A stretch of 64,000 nucleotides of DNA from Polyangium jinanense (lineage in GTDB: Bacteria; Myxococcota; Polyangia; Polyangiales; Polyangiaceae). Where the stretch lies: contig NZ_JAGTJJ010000001.1 of NCBI RefSeq assembly GCF_028435365.1, positions 186,001 through 250,000 on the forward strand, given 5' to 3'. Position 1 is the stretch's first letter; each line of letters opens with the position of its first letter. This document shows, one piece after another, positions 34,110-42,144 of this stretch. A program made the position numbers and the translations under genes. Below the pieces are notes generated by a model. It saw only the letters and a list, made by a program, of their open reading frames with translations, had not been told where the DNA came from and did not search any database.

Positions 34110-35759
34110 TCAGATCCCGAGCATCTGCGCCCGGAGGGCGGTCAGATCACGAAAGACGGGGCTGCCCGCCTTCCGCAGGAGGATGCCCGAGGAGTATTGC
34201 CGATGGCACCAGTCGAGGTCCAATTCCTTGCCGACGCGCCGGGGGAAGAGGGGGAAGACCTCCACGCGCTCCGGGAGGAAGTCCTCGCCGAGATCCTCGC
34301 GGATCGTGCGGGAAACGAGGGCGGAGACGTCCTTTGCGGAGACGTCGTTCGCGCCGATGAAGACGAGGAGGAGGAAGGCCCAGCGGGCGCCGGGTTCGCC
34401 GGTCGGCACGGGCACGACGGCGGCGCCCACGATGCCGGGCAGCGTGGAGACGCGGGCCGTGACCTCGCTCGCGGGATACACGCGCGCGGCGCGGCGCGGG
34501 ACGAGGGTGGAGCCATAAAGGAACTCGGCGCCCAGGCTCGCGACAAGAAAAAACCCTTCTTTGCCGGGCAGGGGGACGAAGACACCGGTCGCGCCCACGG
34601 CAGGTTCACCGCTGCCGCCGGAATCGAGCAGGAGGTACGGGCGACCGGGCGCGGGCAAAACGCGGGCGTTGCTGCTGCCAGGCCGGCGGGTGGAGAACAG
34701 CAGGCAGCCGCCGCTGGCCGCGTCGACGAGGACGTTGCTCACGGGAACACGCGCCAGGTCGTTTTTCTTGACGAACTCGTTGTGGGCGATCCAGTCGAGC
34801 GGCTCGTCGACGCTCCGGAAGACGTGGCGGAGGCGCGCGAGACGCGCGGGTTTGCGGCGAAGGTGGGCCGCGACCGCCGGAGCCACGCCGAGCACGGTGA
34901 TCGGCGATTTTTCGAGGAGGGTCGGGTCTTCTTCGATGTCGGCCTTTCGAATGTGAACGAATGCCGCGCCCGCGAGCCAGGTCGAGAGGAGCAGGGCCGG
35001 CATGTGCTGTTGCATCGGAAAATCCGGCGCTGCGAGAGCGTCGCCGGGGCCGATGCGATAAGCGAACACGGCGTCGCGCAAGGCGTCTTCGAAGGCACGC
35101 GCGGCGGGTAGATCGACGGGGACGAGCAGGGGCGTGCGCAGCGGGGAGAAGAGCCGGGCGCAGGGTTCGTCGGGCGCGTACGCATATGGGGGCGCGCGCA
35201 GGGCCGGGCCATTCTCGACGAGGGGCAACGCGAGCGCGGCGAAATCGCCGAGCGGCGGCGGATCGTCGGGATCGACGACGACGTGCGCGGGCCCGAGCGC
35301 TTCGAGGCGCGGGGCGAGCGCGTGGGCGCCCGCGGGTTCGAGGATGGAGACGCAAAGGCCGAGGCGCAGGGCCGCGGCGAGGGCCACGACGAACGCAGGT
35401 CCAAGGGGAAGGACAATGGCGATCGGCGCTCCTGCCTTGGCGCCACGTTGCGCCCATGCCGCCGCGCACGCGGAGGCGCGCGCGTCGAGCGCGGAGAACG
35501 AGAGCGAGCGCGCCGTGGAACGTTCATACCAGACAAACGCTGGCCGGCCCGCGGCGACGTGGCGCAGGACCGCGTCGTGATAGAGATCCTGCGGTTTTCC
35601 CGGGCGGCTCCGGAGCGGCGGGCCTTTCTCGCGGACGAACTCGAAGAGGGCGGACCAGAAGGAATCCGGGGTCTCGCAGCTCTCGACGAGCCAGCCGCTC
35701 GAGGGGACATCGTCCTCGCGGGAGAGGTCGAGGCTCTGGACGAGGGCGGGGATCTCCAT
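34110..35759 (-). CDS. Degenerate AMP-binding (ANL) enzyme homologue in the T6SS operon
   Basis: The start at 35759 (MEIPALVQSLDL) is preferred to the 14-residue longer frame. The 549-residue protein follows the outline of acyl-CoA synthetases: SFSALDARASACAAAWAQRG, GAPIAIVLPLGPAFVVALAAALRLG early on, and EVTARVSTLPGIVGAAVVPVP plus FPRRVGKELDL late. The phosphate-binding loop (normally SGTTGxPKG) is missing; the same position reads CARLFSPLRTPLLVPVDL. The TE-type motif and the GD motif are also absent. Catalysis is therefore doubtful. It sits 40 bp upstream of tssA and 54 bp downstream of the cysteine-repeat lipoprotein, in one run. A structural or effector-linked role is inference. Confidence 0.65.
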   Translation of the reverse strand: MEIPALVQSLDLSREDDVPSSGWLVESCETPDSFWSALFEFVREKGPPLRSRPGKPQDLYHDAVLRHVAAGRPAFVWYERSTARSLSFSALDARASACAAAWAQRGAKAGAPIAIVLPLGPAFVVALAAALRLGLCVSILEPAGAHALAPRLEALGPAHVVVDPDDPPPLGDFAALALPLVENGPALRAPPYAYAPDEPCARLFSPLRTPLLVPVDLPAARAFEDALRDAVFAYRIGPGDALAAPDFPMQQHMPALLLSTWLAGAAFVHIRKADIEEDPTLLEKSPITVLGVAPAVAAHLRRKPARLARLRHVFRSVDEPLDWIAHNEFVKKNDLARVPVSNVLVDAASGGCLLFSTRRPGSSNARVLPAPGRPYLLLDSGGSGEPAVGATGVFVPLPGKEGFFLVASLGAEFLYGSTLVPRRAARVYPASEVTARVSTLPGIVGAAVVPVPTGEPGARWAFLLLVFIGANDVSAKDVSALVSRTIREDLGEDFLPERVEVFPLFPRRVGKELDLDWCHRQYSSGILLRKAGSPVFRDLTALRAQMLGI

Positions 35760-35813
35760 GAGGCGCCCGGGCAGACGAGCAGGGCGCGCGCGGGGCAGCA
35801 AGTTTTCTGCTCG

Positions 35814-36866
35814 TCAATTGCAGGTAGCCCCGTTCTCGAAGCACTTCTGGAAATTGCAGCGGCATGCCACGCTCCGGCCGCCCGGCAGGTCCGTGGTCCA
35901 GCCATCCTTGGTACAATCGGAAAACGAGCACCGTGTGCGGGCCGTTTCACCGCCGGGCAAGTCCGTTTCCCAGCCGTTCTTCAGGCAATCGGAGAACGAG
36001 CACCGCGTCCGCGCCGTCGTGCCATCCGGGTAGCGGGCCTCCCAGCCGTCTTTCATGCAGTCGCCGAAGGAGCAACGCACGTCGATGTCGCCCTCGGGCG
36101 TCGAGCTCGTCCAGCCGTCCTTCAGGCAATTGCTGAACTTGCATCGGCCCGCGGCGAAGACCGCGGCGGCCACGTAACGCGCGGTCTTCGCCTGCGCTTT
36201 TCGATCGGTTTCCTGGGCCGCGGCCTCGGCGGCGACACGCTCGGCCTCGAGCTTGCGGAACTTGGCGACGTCGCTCGTCGCGCTCGCCCATTTCAATTTC
36301 TTTGGGTCGTCGTGCGCCCAATGGAGGCACGCACGGGTAAAGGAAGGGACATCGTCCGCGGGGACCTTGGGCCTCACGCGATGACATGCCCGGAGAACGA
36401 TGGCGTCGGCATCGGCGTGCGGCGCGACTTCAGTGAGCAGGTCGAACGATTCGAGCGAGGGAGTTTTCTCGATCGCCTTTTCGAGGTACCCGGCGGCCTC
36501 GAGCTCCAGCTTGGCCACCTCTATTTCGCCGTTCCTCGCGACCTTCGTGCGCCTCAGCTCAATCACGTGCTCGGCGAAGGACGTGGCGTCGTCCACCAGG
36601 TTTTTGCCCTCCGTGATCTTCATGCGCAGCGACGCGAGCTCTTTGTGGATCTCCTCCACGCGCGCAGCCTCCGCGTCCTCTTCCTTTTCGACCTCGGCGG
36701 CCCGCGCGGCGGCGCGATTCTCCGGCGGGATCAGGGTCGGCTCGGGCTCTCCAAAGCCACTCGTCTGCGTTTGCGTCTGCACTTGCTGCGGGAGGAGCGA
36801 GCACCCCATGCCGAGGACGACGGGGAGCGCGAGGGCCAGGGTCCGAGCCTTGGACATGCGCGACAT
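35814..36866 (-). CDS. Lipoprotein with tandem C-x4-C-x5-W repeats
   Basis: The start is 36866 or 36857 (MSKARTLALALPVVLGMGC); longer frames lack a signal. After the lipid anchor come coiled-coil-like acidic helices (~40-150) and a helical middle with AVAHADADAIVLRACH-type repeats. The C-terminal ~120 residues hold four close copies and one partial copy of a ~24-residue unit: CKFSNCLKDGW, CSFGDCMKDGW, CSFSDCLKNGW, CSFSDCTKDGW and CNFQKCFENG. Each continues with PxG and a closing cysteine. I do not know this repeat. It heads the T6SS transcription unit, so an envelope accessory or substrate-binding role is possible. Confidence 0.7.
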   Translation of the reverse strand: MSRMSKARTLALALPVVLGMGCSLLPQQVQTQTQTSGFGEPEPTLIPPENRAAARAAEVEKEEDAEAARVEEIHKELASLRMKITEGKNLVDDATSFAEHVIELRRTKVARNGEIEVAKLELEAAGYLEKAIEKTPSLESFDLLTEVAPHADADAIVLRACHRVRPKVPADDVPSFTRACLHWAHDDPKKLKWASATSDVAKFRKLEAERVAAEAAAQETDRKAQAKTARYVAAAVFAAGRCKFSNCLKDGWTSSTPEGDIDVRCSFGDCMKDGWEARYPDGTTARTRCSFSDCLKNGWETDLPGGETARTRCSFSDCTKDGWTTDLPGGRSVACRCNFQKCFENGATCN

Positions 36867-36933
36867 ATCGCGCCGATCGTACGCGGATCCGCGGCGATGC
36901 ACAACCACGCGTGGTGCGCCGTCGCCAGCTACT

Positions 36934-36948
36934 TGGCCCTGCCCTCGC
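36934..36948 (+). promoter_or_regulatory. Candidate sigma-54-type promoter of the accessory operon
   Basis: TGGCCC-TGCCC-TCGC has the GG and GC dinucleotides at the required spacing (-24/-12), with three mismatches to TGGCAC-N5-TTGC. It would start transcription near 36960, about 40 bases before the 37001 ATG. Sigma-54 control is common in T6SS, but this single match is weak. Confidence 0.3.
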
Positions 36949-37000
36949 GACGCCTGGTACCCTCGTCCCACCGGAGGGAGAAACTCGCCCGGAAGGCCCG

Positions 37001-37393
37001 ATGCTGGTCACCATTCGTATTCGAACCACGCGCGACGAGGGACGGACCGCGCTCTGCGAGCTCACGCTGGACCGGCGGCAGAGCTTCTCGGCGCTCGCCG
37101 AATCCCTCTTCACGCAATGGGAGATCGAGACCGCCGGGCCGCGGCTCGACCCGGAAGATCGCGCAGGCCTTTTGCGCAAGCTCGAGAGCTGGCTCGTCAC
37201 GCATCGGCACGATCTCCGCTTCGGGCAGGCGCCGATCTTCGAGTACACGTGCCTGCGCCCGCCCGCGCCCCCGAAGCGGCCGCGCCCCCTGCCCCGCCCC
37301 GCCGAGGCGCCCCCTTCCCCGCCCGTCGACGACAGCGGCGAGGACGGAGCCCTGAAGCGCATCGAGGCCCAGATCGATTGGCAAGGGGGTTAG
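37001..37393 (+). CDS. Unknown protein, first gene of the accessory operon
   Basis: The ATG at 37001 has GGAAGG 5 bases upstream. The 130-residue product has an N-terminal beta strand (LVTIRIRTTRDEG), CELTLDRRQSFSALAESLF, FTQWEIETAGPRLDPEDRAGLLRKLESWL and a proline-rich tail (RPPAPPKRPRPLPRPAEAPP) that ends in an acidic stretch. There is no signal or membrane helix. It stops three bases before the next start. I do not recognise a family. Its divergent neighbour is the head of the T6SS run, so co-regulation is plausible. Confidence 0.6.
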   Translation: MLVTIRIRTTRDEGRTALCELTLDRRQSFSALAESLFTQWEIETAGPRLDPEDRAGLLRKLESWLVTHRHDLRFGQAPIFEYTCLRPPAPPKRPRPLPRPAEAPPSPPVDDSGEDGALKRIEAQIDWQGG

Positions 37394-37396
37394 GCC

Positions 37397-38338
37397 ATGA
37401 GCGGGGTGAAATCGCTGCGCATTCGGTCGAGCCAAAGGGACGAGGAGGCTTTGCGGCGGGCCGCGGCCGAGCGCGCGAAGCAGGCGCGCGAGGAGGCCTC
37501 GAAGGTAGAAGCCTCGAAGCCTTTGCCGCCGGTCCATGTGCCAAGGACGGCTCCCGTGGAGGCGTGCCTCCGTCGCGTCGAGCGGTCGATCGGGCTTTTG
37601 TCGGCGTGCGTCGCGCTCGGTGTTGCGCTCGATCGCGAGGCGGAGCAGGCCCGCGGCGGGCTCGTCGAATTCACGCGTCAGCCGGACGCGGCGCGGATCG
37701 GGGCCGTGGACGCGCTCGTCGCGCGGGTCTCGCCGCGCACGCTGGAAGAAGTTATTGCAGCCCGGCAGGAGGCGCTCTCGCGCGCGCTCGCCGTGCTGGA
37801 AGCGCCCGCGTGGCAGCGCCAGCTCGAAGCCTTTCGCCCCGGGCTCGCGGCCGATCTCCGAGGTTTGGCGGGACGAAGGATGCAAGATGGCCTTGCAAAT
37901 GTCGCGAGCCTGCTCGGCGAACTCGACGCGCTCCTCGCGGCACGGGCGCGGGCGCGGGTCGTATCGCTCTGCGAGGGTGGCGTCGCGGCGGGGCTCCGGG
38001 CCTCGGAGGTCCGATTCGAGGCGCGCGAAGGCGCGTTCGTCGCCGAGCTCTCCGATGATCACGGCGTCTTCGCGCGGATCGCAGAGCACCTCGTGTCGTG
38101 GGCCGCGCTCCCGGAGATCGACGCGATCGAAATGCGGGGGCCCGCAGAGTGGGACGGCCCGGCCTGCGTGCATGGCGGTTATGCGGACGTGCTCGGGGCG
38201 CTGCGGGCGCAGGGCGTCGAGGCCGAGCTTTACGGCGAGGACGGGCGCGCCTTGTGGCCCGCGGGGGGCGACGGCGCGGGCGGCGCGGTGGTTGTCCTGC
38301 AAAACGGGGCGACGACGGGGAGGCAGGGGTCGTCGTGA
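37397..38338 (+). CDS. Unknown protein coupled to the radical-SAM gene
   Basis: The 313-residue protein begins with a charged helix (RSSQRDEEALRRAAAERAKQ). A long helical middle (ACLRRVERSIGLLSACVALG, EEVIAARQEALSRALAVLEA) leads to a mixed C-terminal domain with RVVSLCEGGVAAGLRASEV and a GYADVLGALRAQGVEAELYG segment that could be a small alpha/beta fold. Its stop overlaps the GTG of the radical-SAM gene (GTGA), so it is made together with it. It might be a partner or substrate of that enzyme. No family is recognised. Confidence 0.6.
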   Translation: MSGVKSLRIRSSQRDEEALRRAAAERAKQAREEASKVEASKPLPPVHVPRTAPVEACLRRVERSIGLLSACVALGVALDREAEQARGGLVEFTRQPDAARIGAVDALVARVSPRTLEEVIAARQEALSRALAVLEAPAWQRQLEAFRPGLAADLRGLAGRRMQDGLANVASLLGELDALLAARARARVVSLCEGGVAAGLRASEVRFEAREGAFVAELSDDHGVFARIAEHLVSWAALPEIDAIEMRGPAEWDGPACVHGGYADVLGALRAQGVEAELYGEDGRALWPAGGDGAGGAVVVLQNGATTGRQGSS

Positions 38339-38925
38339 CGGACCTCCTGCTCAACCTCGCGGACGCGGTCGCGCCGTCGCGCGCGAACGGTCCCGGCGCG
38401 CGCGCGGTCCTCTGGGCGCAGGGCTGCTCGCTCCAGTGCCGGGGCTGTCACAACCCGCAAACTTGGGGCCCGGCGCCACGGCGTATCTGCACGGTGCATG
38501 CAGCCGCGTCCTGGGTGCGCTCGTTTCGAGGCTTGCGCGGGGTGACGTTGAGCGGCGGTGAGCCTTTCGAGCAAGCGCTCGGCTTCGCGACGCTTTGCCG
38601 CGCGCTTCGGGCCGAGGGCGCGGACATCGTGGCGTTTTCGGGTTTTACCCGGGAGGAGATCGAAGGAGACGTGCGGCCCCACGCCCGGGCGCTGCTCGCC
38701 GAGGTCGATCTGCTGATCGACGGCCGGTACGAGGCCGAGCTCGCGGCACGGCTGCCCTTGCGGGGCTCGTCGAACCAGCGTTTGCATTTCCTGACGAATC
38801 GGATTCGACCCGACGAAATCGAAGGTTTGCCCGCGGTGGAGTGGATCGGCAAGGGCGAGCGTGCGCGCGTGACGGGGTTTGTCCTCCGCGCCCTCGGCCC
38901 ACGAACCGCCGAGGGTCGCGCATGA
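38335..38925 (+). CDS. Small radical-SAM activase-like protein
   Basis: The GTG at 38335 lies in a GTGA overlap after a GGGGAGG ribosome site. The 196-residue product has the CxxxCxxC cluster motif at C31, C35 and C38 (WAQGCSLQCRGCHNP), then TLSGGEPFEQ, and an AFSGFTREEIE block. These are features of NrdG/PflA-type 4Fe-4S single-cluster activases, and the length fits. Such enzymes generate glycyl radicals or modify partner proteins with S-adenosylmethionine. No glycyl-radical enzyme is nearby. The partner is probably encoded in this operon. The stop overlaps the next ATG. Confidence 0.85.
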   Translation: MTDLLLNLADAVAPSRANGPGARAVLWAQGCSLQCRGCHNPQTWGPAPRRICTVHAAASWVRSFRGLRGVTLSGGEPFEQALGFATLCRALRAEGADIVAFSGFTREEIEGDVRPHARALLAEVDLLIDGRYEAELAARLPLRGSSNQRLHFLTNRIRPDEIEGLPAVEWIGKGERARVTGFVLRALGPRTAEGRA

Positions 38926-40103
38926 GCGGGAGCCCCGCGCCGGATCGGGAACGCGAGCCTGTGATCCTGCTGCTCGGTTGGCGTCGGTCCGGAAAAACCC
39001 GGACGCGGATGCGCTGGAGCCAGTACGCCCGCATGGCGCCGGTGACGGCCGAGGGAATCGGGCCTCCGCGGGTAGAGACGGGGGCAAACCCGGCGCCGAC
39101 GGCGGCGGTGACGGAGCATCGGGTCGAAATCGGCGAGCGCGCGGTGCGGGTGATCGACGTGCCGGGGGCGATCGTGGACGCGGCGCGGGACGACGCCGGG
39201 GCGCTGCGGGATACGCTGGAGCCGCGGATCGGTCGCATCGGAGGCATCGTCCTTTGCGTGGCTCCGCCAGTGCCGCCGCGACGAAAAGGCTTGGTCCCAG
39301 GGCACGTACATCCCTCGCTCGTGCCGGCGTATGGCGACCTTTTCCCCGCTGGCGAAGCCACGGCCGAGCCCGCGGCCGCGCAGATGGAGGAGGTGCGCGC
39401 GCGGATCGACGCCGTGATGGCGTTCGTGGAGCAATTCGCAGGGCGCATGGGCAAGGACGCCCGCGACGTGCCCATTGCCGTGCAGCTCAATTTCGCCGAT
39501 CTCGTCGCGCTCGGGAGCACCGACGACGAGGACGCGGCGGCGCGGGATCGGCTCTTCGCGCGGTATGGTCGCATGTTGCCGGCCGATCGGGGGGCATTCA
39601 CGAACCCCGCGCAGATCGAGGCGCGGCGCGCGGAGGCCGCGGCGGTGGACGCCGACGTATCCGCCTTCGCGACGGACATCGCGGACTTCATGCGGACGCG
39701 ATGGCCCGGGCACGATCTCTGGTTTTCGACAGCCGCGAACGTCGAGGATCCGCTCGGGCATCGGAGCGCGGCGGCGGGGCTCGTCTATCTCGTCGACCGG
39801 ACGCTCGGGGAAGAGGCGCTCGTGGAGGCGCGCGCGCAGCGCGAGGCGGCGCGGCGGGCGGAAATGGCGCGGCGCGTGGAAGCGCGGCGGGCGCTTTTAC
39901 GGCGCCTCCGGCCGGCGCTCGTCGGGGTGCCGGCGCTGGTCCTCCTTTTGCTGGCCGCGAGCACGGTGACCTGGGGGGGCCGCACGGAAAATGCCGCTCC
40001 GTTGCTGGTTCGTCGCGTGCGGTGGTACGCTCAATCTTATCTGGCCCCGGAGGGCCCCGGGCATGGGCCCGGCCCCCGTGCAGCCCGGACGCGATCGCCA
40101 TGA
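38922..40103 (+). CDS. Membrane-anchored P-loop NTPase
   Basis: The 393-residue product has a Walker A motif GWRRSGKT at 19-26, a VIDVPGA motif consistent with the Walker B/DxxG step of a GTPase, IAVQLNFADLV as a possible base-recognition strand, and WFSTAANVEDPLG. A basic stretch (RRAEMARRVEARRALLRRL) precedes a single membrane helix (VGVPALVLLLLAAST) near the C-terminus. The G-domain would then face the cytoplasm. It overlaps both neighbours by ATGA. It may power or gate export or assembly of the downstream products; this is inference. Confidence 0.72.
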   Translation: MSGSPAPDREREPVILLLGWRRSGKTRTRMRWSQYARMAPVTAEGIGPPRVETGANPAPTAAVTEHRVEIGERAVRVIDVPGAIVDAARDDAGALRDTLEPRIGRIGGIVLCVAPPVPPRRKGLVPGHVHPSLVPAYGDLFPAGEATAEPAAAQMEEVRARIDAVMAFVEQFAGRMGKDARDVPIAVQLNFADLVALGSTDDEDAAARDRLFARYGRMLPADRGAFTNPAQIEARRAEAAAVDADVSAFATDIADFMRTRWPGHDLWFSTAANVEDPLGHRSAAAGLVYLVDRTLGEEALVEARAQREAARRAEMARRVEARRALLRRLRPALVGVPALVLLLLAASTVTWGGRTENAAPLLVRRVRWYAQSYLAPEGPGHGPGPRAARTRSP

Positions 40104-41308
40104 GCCCGAAACAACGCGTCATCCAGGCGTGTTATCCCGCCAATCGTATCCCGGCAGCGATGCTGGCGCAGGCCTTTTTCCGGCCGCACGCGACGAGACC
40201 GCCGCACGCGGCCAAGGCCATCCAGCGAAGCACGACGTCCCTGCCCCCGCATCCAGCCACGGTGGCGCAACGAAAAAGCGCAACCCCGGGGCCCACGGAA
40301 CGTCCGCCTCACGCCGCGACGCGTGGCGCCCCGCTGCAAAGGCGCGCCACGGACGAAACGGCCGCCATCAACCCGGCGCAGCCCTCGGGCGTGCACGCGT
40401 TCCAGCCGCCCGCGGGTTTCCTCGAAGGCAAACCGGCGCGTGACGGGCAGCCTCTCCCGCCCTCGGTGCTTCGAAAAATGGAAACGTTCTTCGAGGCCGA
40501 TTTCTCCGACGTGCGGGTCCACGTGGGCGGCGAGGCGGCGTCGATCGGGGCGATCGCGTTCACGCTGGGCAGCGACATCCATTTCGCGCCCGGGTTTTAC
40601 GAGCCACACACGTCGCGAGGGCAGGAGCTCCTCGGGCACGAGCTGACGCACGTGGTGCAGCAGCGCGAGGGGCGGGTGGCGAATCCGCTGGGCGACGGAA
40701 TCGCCGTGGTGCAGGATTTCGAGCTGGAAGCAGAGGCGGATCGCATGGGGAGAGCGGTGGCCACGGGGCAACCGAAGATGGCGGCGAATGCGCGCCCCTT
40801 CCCCGCTTTCGGGCCTCCGGCGCAGAACGTCGGTCCGTTGCAAATGCGGGCGGCGCAGGCGAAGGGCGCGGGATATCGGCTCATCTTCGGGACGTACATG
40901 CACGAAAACGAGAGCCTCCCGGAGCCGCTCGCCGGCCACAGCTTCGTCGCGCTCGAGGAGCCGACCGGGGAACGGCACGCCTTCGGTTTTTCGCCCCAGA
41001 ATTACGGCTCTTATGATCCACACCGGGACCTCGGCAAGCTCATGTCGGGCGTGCCCGGCGTGGTGCACGACGACAAGTCGGCCTTCGAGAAGCCCGGGGT
41101 GCGGCTCAAGGAATATCCGATCGACGCGGCGCAGGCGCAGGCGGCGATGGCGAAGGTGGCCGAGTATCAATCGGGGCGACACCGGTTCAACCTGCAATCG
41201 AAGCAATGCTCGGCCTTCGCGCTCGACGTGCTCCGCGCGGCCGACGTGAAGACGCCCGTGAGCGGATCCGTACGCGGGCCGCGCGACGTGTACGAAAAAC
41301 TGCGATAA
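40100..41308 (+). CDS. DUF4157 protein with C-terminal permuted-papain-like signature; candidate effector
   Basis: The 402-residue product starts with a proline/histidine-rich leader carrying PPHPATVAQRK (49-59) and related PPHAA motifs. DUF4157 follows: DVRVHVGGEA, GSDIHFAPG, GHELTHVVQQ with the HExxH-type HELTH at 180-184, and EAEADRMG as the likely third ligand. The last ~140 residues contain HSFVALEE (His280) and FNLQSKQCSAFALDVLRAAD (Cys370). His before Cys is the order of circularly permuted NlpC/P60-like hydrolases. DUF4157 is linked to contractile-injection cargo in the literature. Here it is translationally coupled to the NTPase and lies beside a T6SS. A toxin role is inference. Confidence 0.75.
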   Translation: MSPKQRVIQACYPANRIPAAMLAQAFFRPHATRPPHAAKAIQRSTTSLPPHPATVAQRKSATPGPTERPPHAATRGAPLQRRATDETAAINPAQPSGVHAFQPPAGFLEGKPARDGQPLPPSVLRKMETFFEADFSDVRVHVGGEAASIGAIAFTLGSDIHFAPGFYEPHTSRGQELLGHELTHVVQQREGRVANPLGDGIAVVQDFELEAEADRMGRAVATGQPKMAANARPFPAFGPPAQNVGPLQMRAAQAKGAGYRLIFGTYMHENESLPEPLAGHSFVALEEPTGERHAFGFSPQNYGSYDPHRDLGKLMSGVPGVVHDDKSAFEKPGVRLKEYPIDAAQAQAAMAKVAEYQSGRHRFNLQSKQCSAFALDVLRAADVKTPVSGSVRGPRDVYEKLR

Positions 41309-41344
41309 GGTTTTTCCCGAGGGAACGACGCGGAGGAGGCGGCG

Positions 41345-42088
41345 ATGGCGAACGGCGAGGGCGAGGGGAAAAAGCAGCGGGCGCCGCATCCGGCGACGGT
41401 GCAGCGGAAAACGACGGCGGCGCAGCCCGAAAAACGTCCGAGCAGGCCGCCGCACCCGGCCACGGTGCAAAAGAAGTCGACCGCGAAGGCCGGCGCGCGC
41501 AAGGAGCGGCCTCCGCATCCGGCCACGGTGCAACGAAAAACGTCCGCGCCCGGCGGCGCGCGCAAGGAGCGGTCCCCGCATCCGGCCACGGTGGCTCGGA
41601 CAAACGGATCCGGCGCCGCGCAACGCCTTTCGGCGCCCGGGAAAACCGGCGCGCTCACGCTGGCGTCCGGCTCGGCGCTGTATCATGCGACGAGTTATGC
41701 CGGGCTCAACGTCCTTTTGCGGTCGGGGATCGGGGCCAGCGTGAACGGGCGGACGGGCTCGGCGTTCGCGACGTCGACCGCGCTCGACGCCGGGCGCGCG
41801 GGCTCGGGCGGGCCCGCGGCGGTGCTGGAGCTGCGGACGACGCGTGCCTTGCAAGGCGGGCGTGACACGCCGGCGCAGCCGAAGACCACGGCCCCGGCCG
41901 AGCCGGCCGAAGGAGAGACGCAGCCCGATTTCGCCGTCGATCGCCGCGGCTCGCGCGGGGTGCAGTGCAAGCTGCATCCTCGCGCGCTCGACGCCCTCGA
42001 ACCCGTGGCCGTGCACCTGCGCGACGCGCGGGGCGCCTGGGCGCGTTTCACGGTCGCGCAGTACCGCGAGATGTCGGCCGCGGGCTGA
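41345..42088 (+). CDS. PHPATV-repeat protein with ADP-ribosyltransferase-like domain; candidate effector
   Basis: A strong GGAGGAGG site precedes the ATG. Residues 1-90 carry four PHPATV units at ~14, 36, 58 and 79, spaced 21-22 residues with lysine/arginine between, the same motif as in the upstream DUF4157 protein. The C-terminal ~145 residues begin ALYHATSYAGLNVLLRSGI, followed by SAFATSTALDAGR and AAVLELRTTRAL. H-x-T-S, then an STS-like strand, resembles the R/H...STS outline of ADP-ribosyltransferases, but a catalytic glutamate is not evident. It ends ARFTVAQYREMSAAG. No signal peptide is present. I rate it a candidate T6SS cargo with a shared N-terminal tag. Confidence 0.65.
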   Translation: MANGEGEGKKQRAPHPATVQRKTTAAQPEKRPSRPPHPATVQKKSTAKAGARKERPPHPATVQRKTSAPGGARKERSPHPATVARTNGSGAAQRLSAPGKTGALTLASGSALYHATSYAGLNVLLRSGIGASVNGRTGSAFATSTALDAGRAGSGGPAAVLELRTTRALQGGRDTPAQPKTTAPAEPAEGETQPDFAVDRRGSRGVQCKLHPRALDALEPVAVHLRDARGAWARFTVAQYREMSAAG

Positions 42089-42144
42089 ACCGCTGCCGCG
42101 CCCTTGCCTCGGCGCTCCGGCTTCTTCACCATGCGCTCCCGCAC

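Noticed and set aside
38335..38925. Anaerobic ribonucleotide reductase activase NrdG
   Set aside because: The motif fits the family, but there is no nrdD or other glycyl-radical enzyme nearby, so the specific name is not justified.
18000..42100. Extracellular contractile injection system instead of T6SS
   Set aside because: TssJ, TssL and TssM form the T6SS membrane complex, which eCIS lack; no eCIS-type AAA or tape-measure gene is seen.
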